From positions 1 through 10,033 of the forward strand of contig VEOV01000125.1 of NCBI GenBank assembly GCA_012026855.1: a stretch of 10,033 bases of DNA, written 5' to 3'. The notes below the pieces were generated by a model. The model searched no databases. It was not told the DNA's origin and saw only the letters and a list, made by a program, of their open reading frames with translations. This DNA is from Geobacter sp. (GTDB taxonomy: Bacteria > Desulfobacterota > Desulfuromonadia > Geobacterales > DSM-12255). A program made the translations under genes and the position numbers. Shown here piece by piece: positions 7,926 through 10,033 of the stretch (within the stretch, counting starts at the first letter, position 1; each line of letters begins with the position of its first letter).

Positions 7926-8819
7926 ATGGACGTTACCAGAAGGGACTTCTTGAAGACGGGTGGTACGGCAGCAATGGCTCTCGGACTGTCACAGCTGAAA
8001 GTGCCGAAAGCTGAGGCTGCCAGGGATGTCGATGTTGATGTGTTTGCCTTTCATTGCGGGATATTGAAAACCAAGACCTAGTATATTCTCAAGGATACCC
8101 GCGTTGGCGTGCCTTTCGATATCCCGGTGCCATTTTTCTTGATCCGGCATGGCAAGGATTGGGTGGCATTTGACACCGGCAATAACGCCCAAGTGGCTGT
8201 TGATCCGGTCGGCTACTGGTCAAAACCGGTTACCGACGCTTACATGCCCGTAATGAAACCCCATGAGGAGTTCAAGGAGCAGCTCAAGAAGCTGGGGCTC
8301 ACCCCACAGATGCTCCATGCGGTCATAATCAGTCACGGACATCTGGATCACTGCGGAGCACTCGACGATCTTGCCGGGACGAATGTTCCTGTTTATATCC
8401 ACAAGGACGAACTGGAAGTAATCAACAAGAGTGTAGAATCCGGAAAGCAGACCGCATACATTCCGGCAGATTTCAAAAAACTGGGTGAAGTGAACATAAA
8501 GACTATTGATGGGACTCTGGATCTTTTCGGAGATCACAGCGTGATTGTTTTCCCAACGCCAGGTCACACCCCTGGGCACCAGTCAGTGTATGTGCAAACC
8601 GGTGAAGGCCAGCGACTGATCCTTGCCCAGGATGCCTGCTATACCCTTGAGAACATGATCGCCAACATTCCGCCCGGACTGGCATTTGACATACCGAAAG
8701 CTCTGACCAATACCAATCATTTCAAAGTCATGACCTTTGCCGGCATGCATCTGGTCCCCCCTCACGATCCGGACTGGTGGAATGGCAAGCCTTTGGCGCC
8801 GCAGAAGTTCAAAGTATAA
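7926..8819 (+). pseudogene. Tat-exported metallo-beta-lactamase-fold hydrolase (lactonase-like), interrupted by an in-frame TAG
   Basis: Read through the TAG at codon 52, this is a 297-residue zinc hydrolase resembling the N-acyl-homoserine lactonase branch of the metallo-beta-lactamase fold. The N-terminus MDVTRRDFLKTGG is an ideal twin-arginine signal, followed by a hydrophobic stretch and an AEA cleavage region near 29-31. The frame continues without shift as VDVFAFHCGILKTKT, stop, YILKDTRVGVPFDIPVPFFL. The metal ligands are intact: H137, H139, D141 and H142 in SHGHLDHCG, H214 in TPGHTPGH, D236 in AQDACY and H280 in PPHDPDW. A GGGGG-rich ribosome site precedes ATG 7926. A GTG at 8109 could in principle start a signal-less 236-residue form, but its ribosome site is weak and it would lose the first beta strand. 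The TAG could be a recent CAG-to-TAG mutation, a readthrough site or a sequencing error. The natural substrate is unknown; family members hydrolyse lactones or other esters. Confidence 0.85.
8079..8081 (+). other. In-frame amber codon inside the Tat-signal hydrolase
   Basis: ACC-TAG-TAT is in the same frame as both the signal-peptide start at 7926 and the catalytic part ending at 8819. One base change from CAG (Gln) would explain it. The reading on both sides matches one continuous family profile. Confidence 0.9.
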
Positions 8820-8849
8820 TACAGCTGCTGAAGAGTTACGGAGTTACGC

Positions 8850-9296
8850 ATGAGAGTCGATGCTGACAAGAGGTCTGATTACCGGCATTTCCATACGATC
8901 ACAACCAGATGGATGGATAACGATATCTACGGCCATGTGTATTACGTTATTTACTACAGCTGGTTTGATACTGCTGTCAATCAGTTCCTTATAGCCAATG
9001 ATGCCCTTGATATCGTAAACAGCCCGGTCATCGGACTGGTCATTGAGACGCAATGCAGCTATTTTGCACCTCTGGCTTTTCCGGACGTGGTCACCATTGG
9101 TGTCCGGGTAGCTAGACTTGGAAAATCAAGTGTTCGTTATGAAGTCGGTGTGTTTCGCAACGATGAGGATGTAACTTCGGCTCGCGGTCATTTCGTGCAT
9201 GTCTATGTAGATCGGGAATCTCGTAGACCGGTTGAAGTTCCGGGTAAATTGAGACGGCTTCTGCAAACCATTCTCAAACCTGTGAGCGAAGATTAA
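8850..9296 (+). CDS. Hotdog-fold acyl-CoA thioesterase (4-hydroxybenzoyl-CoA thioesterase/YbgC type)
   Basis: Probably hydrolyses an acyl-CoA to free acid and CoA in the cytoplasm. It has 148 residues, normal for a single hotdog domain. The active-site segment is TRWMDNDIYGHVYYVIYYSW (19-38). It aligns with the FGDCDPAGIVWYPNYHRW region of Pseudomonas 4-hydroxybenzoyl-CoA thioesterase, placing D25 at the catalytic Asp17. The later YFAPLAFPDVVTIGVRVARL and SSVRYEVGVF strands fit the fold. GGAG lies six bases before ATG 8850, and the gap from the hydrolase gene is 30 bases. In this setting it may release a carboxylic acid from its CoA ester or clear dead-end CoA esters. The acyl group cannot be predicted from sequence; family members take aromatic or short-chain acyl groups. 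Confidence 0.88.
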   Translation: MRVDADKRSDYRHFHTITTRWMDNDIYGHVYYVIYYSWFDTAVNQFLIANDALDIVNSPVIGLVIETQCSYFAPLAFPDVVTIGVRVARLGKSSVRYEVGVFRNDEDVTSARGHFVHVYVDRESRRPVEVPGKLRRLLQTILKPVSED

Positions 9297-9310
9297 CTGG
9301 AGATCGGATT

Positions 9311-9487
9311 ATGGGGAAGTGGAAAGATAACCCAAGAAATAATGTGATTTCAATGCGGGTTTCCGACAGCGACAAGCAGTCATTGATGGCAGTTTCAAAG
9401 GAGAATTCAATGACTATCGCAAGTCTGATGCGCGAGGCCATGAATCGATATTTCAAACAGAATAATGAGTCAAAGAGAGTCTGCTGA
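9311..9487 (+). CDS. Small ribbon-helix-helix (CopG/Arc-like) protein, first of a pair
   Basis: A 58-residue protein with a plausible ribbon-helix-helix DNA-binding fold. A beta strand NVISMRVSDSD (about 11-21) carries alternating polar residues, including R16, that would enter the DNA groove. It is followed by helix one (KQSLMAVSKEN), the turn SMT and helix two (IASLMREAMNRYF). Such proteins bind DNA as dimers and act as repressors or antitoxins. It starts 14 bases after the thioesterase stop with GGAG eight bases upstream of its ATG, so it is probably the last gene of the operon and a candidate autoregulator. No toxin gene is adjacent on the + strand. Assignment is by eye from the pattern and from its resemblance to the next small gene. 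Confidence 0.72.
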   Translation: MGKWKDNPRNNVISMRVSDSDKQSLMAVSKENSMTIASLMREAMNRYFKQNNESKRVC

Positions 9488-9542
9488 ACGTTTGCCTGAG
9501 GTTGCTGGATGGGCACATACTGCCATGTGTGCTCCTTTCAGG

Positions 9543-9564
9543 GCGGAGGGGTAATTCCCTCCGC
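9543..9564 (+). terminator. Perfect 8-bp hairpin between the two RHH genes, terminator-like
   Basis: GCGGAGGG (9543-9550) and CCCTCCGC (9557-9564) are exact reverse complements around the six-base loop GTAATT. ATTTATT follows, a weak U-rich tail. It probably ends or attenuates the transcript from upstream, leaving the second RHH gene on a reduced or separate transcript. A weaker hairpin (GCACAT 9513-9518 with ATGTGT 9525-9530, including one G-U pair) lies just before it. Confidence 0.6.
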
Positions 9565-9605
9565 ATTTATTCAACACTCTCATGATGTAAGGAGAGCAAT
9601 TCGCT

Positions 9606-9761
9606 ATGAGAAATAAAATATTACGTGAAAATGTAGTTTCTTTGCGAGTTACTGATAATGAGAAGAAAACATTAGAGCAGATTGCCAGGAACCACAAAAT
9701 ACACATTTCCAGTCTATTGAGAGACCTCTTGTTCAAATCCGGTTTGGTAACGTGTAAGTAA
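9606..9761 (+). CDS. Small ribbon-helix-helix (CopG/Arc-like) protein, second of a pair
   Basis: A 51-residue protein built like the preceding RHH protein. The strand NVVSLRVTDNE (about 9-19) is followed by helix one (KKTLEQIARNH) and helix two (ISSLLRDLLFKSG). Lined up with the first protein from NVISMRV, it keeps 12 of 34 residues identical, including N, V, S, R, V, D, K, L and the SLxR of helix two, and most others are conservative changes. AAGGAG stands about 12 bases before the ATG. Its GC content is about 35 percent (54 of 156 bases by hand count), well below the neighbouring metabolic genes, suggesting recent acquisition. No partner toxin is visible before the converging gene at the right edge. 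It may bind DNA as a homodimer or a mixed dimer with its relative. Confidence 0.7.
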   Translation: MRNKILRENVVSLRVTDNEKKTLEQIARNHKIHISSLLRDLLFKSGLVTCK

Positions 9762-9835
9762 GTGAGTTCTTCAGGCGGTAGCCAGTCTGAAACCATTAAC
9801 TGCAATGGCAGTAGAAGCAAGCCTGCCACAGAGAT
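9762..9835. other. Short gap between converging genes with a small hairpin
   Basis: ACTGC (9799-9803) and GCAGT (9808-9812) form a 5-bp stem with an AATG loop. There is no U-tract on either side. It may mark the meeting point of the + strand RHH gene and the - strand gene, but as a terminator it is weak. Confidence 0.25.
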
Positions 9836-10033
9836 CTAGATAGCCGTAGTAAAGGTGCTGATGTTAGCTGGTCTCCCCACCATCCGATAGATCTGAACGT
9901 CTTCCCATGGAGAGTCGAGGATTTCGTTGTAGGACAGCTCTTCCCACGGCTCATCCAGGATGCCGTCGTGGATGGCCCAGCTCCGGCCATGGACGGTCAG
10001 CTCCATGCCGGGCTGGCGGAACGGGGTGGAGCC
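9836..10033 (-). CDS. 3' end of an unrecognised minus-strand protein with a repeated ILDxPWE motif
   Basis: Reading from the right edge leftward, this frame is open for 65 codons to a TAG at 9838-9836. The visible part begins GSTPFRQPGMELTVHGRSWA and ends RMVGRPANISTFTTAI. An internal duplication is clear: ILDEPWEEL is followed nine residues upstream to downstream by ILDSPWEDV. The right part is very GC-rich (43 of 60 bases at 9961-10020), with G or C at most third positions, as expected for real coding sequence. The start is either the ATG at 10006-10004 or beyond the edge. I do not recognise the family. An overlapping minus frame at 9796-9990 has a basic, serine-rich, low-complexity translation and is the less likely reading. 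The last dozen residues differ in character from the rest, so the C-terminus may be truncated or altered. Confidence 0.5.
   Translation of the reverse strand, partial: GSTPFRQPGMELTVHGRSWAIHDGILDEPWEELSYNEILDSPWEDVQIYRMVGRPANISTFTTAI

Noticed and set aside
8109..8819. The hydrolase as an independent cytoplasmic gene from GTG 8109
   Set aside because: The ribosome site is poor, the first strand of the fold lies upstream in the same frame, and an ideal Tat signal with a good ribosome site is in frame before the TAG. Kept only as an alternative.
9488..9605. Integron-type attC site between the RHH genes
   Set aside because: The stem is a simple short hairpin without paired core sites or the extrahelical-base layout of attC, and no integrase is in the window.
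9796..9990. Minus-strand 64-codon open frame near the right edge
   Set aside because: It overlaps a better minus frame (9836-10033) with strong third-position GC and an internal repeat. Its own translation is low-complexity.
1..10033. CRISPR arrays, tRNA or rRNA genes, insertion sequences
   Set aside because: No regularly spaced repeats, no cloverleaf or rRNA-like stretch, and no transposase-like reading frame were seen on either strand.

Overview
The window looks like part of a chromosome from a Geobacter-type anaerobic deltaproteobacterium (Desulfuromonadia). This rests on family recognition, not a database search. The signs are a tungsten-type aldehyde:ferredoxin oxidoreductase, a Liv-type ABC transporter, an iron-type alcohol dehydrogenase and a short TatA of the kind common in that group. 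Every confident gene but the last lies on the + strand.

Layout. (1) Positions 2-1750: an aldehyde:ferredoxin oxidoreductase (AOR) gene whose first codons lie beyond the left edge. (2) Positions 1751-1922: a 172-base gap with a degenerate GC-rich REP-like palindrome and a strong ribosome binding site. (3) Positions 1923-6473: a complete Liv-type ABC importer in the order binding protein, two permeases, two ATPases, with overlaps or gaps of at most 13 bases. (4) Positions 6492-7652: an iron-type alcohol dehydrogenase 18 bases behind the transporter. (5) Positions 7673-8819: a small tatA, then a metallo-beta-lactamase-fold hydrolase with a textbook twin-arginine signal. The hydrolase frame is broken by one in-frame amber codon at 8079-8081, yet all its metal-binding residues survive downstream. 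(6) Positions 8850-9296: a hotdog-fold acyl-CoA thioesterase. (7) Positions 9311-9761: two tiny related ribbon-helix-helix (RHH) proteins of 58 and 51 residues, separated by an 8-bp perfect hairpin. (8) Positions 9836-10033: the 3' end of an unrecognised minus-strand gene that runs off the right edge.

How the genes may work together (inference). The spacing from livK to the first RHH gene (1923-9487) fits one transcription unit: uptake of a small carboxylate or amino-acid-like compound, oxidation of an alcohol, a periplasmic hydrolase with its own Tat translocase subunit, and a thioesterase releasing an acid from CoA. The upstream AOR would take an aldehyde to the acid. The substrate cannot be read from the sequence. 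An aromatic or short-chain alcohol/acid is reasonable, because Liv-type importers serve such compounds as well as branched-chain amino acids.

The least ordinary parts are the amber-interrupted Tat substrate beside tatA, the tandem RHH mini-genes, and the repeat-bearing unknown C-terminus at the right edge. I see no CRISPR array, tRNA, rRNA or transposase.
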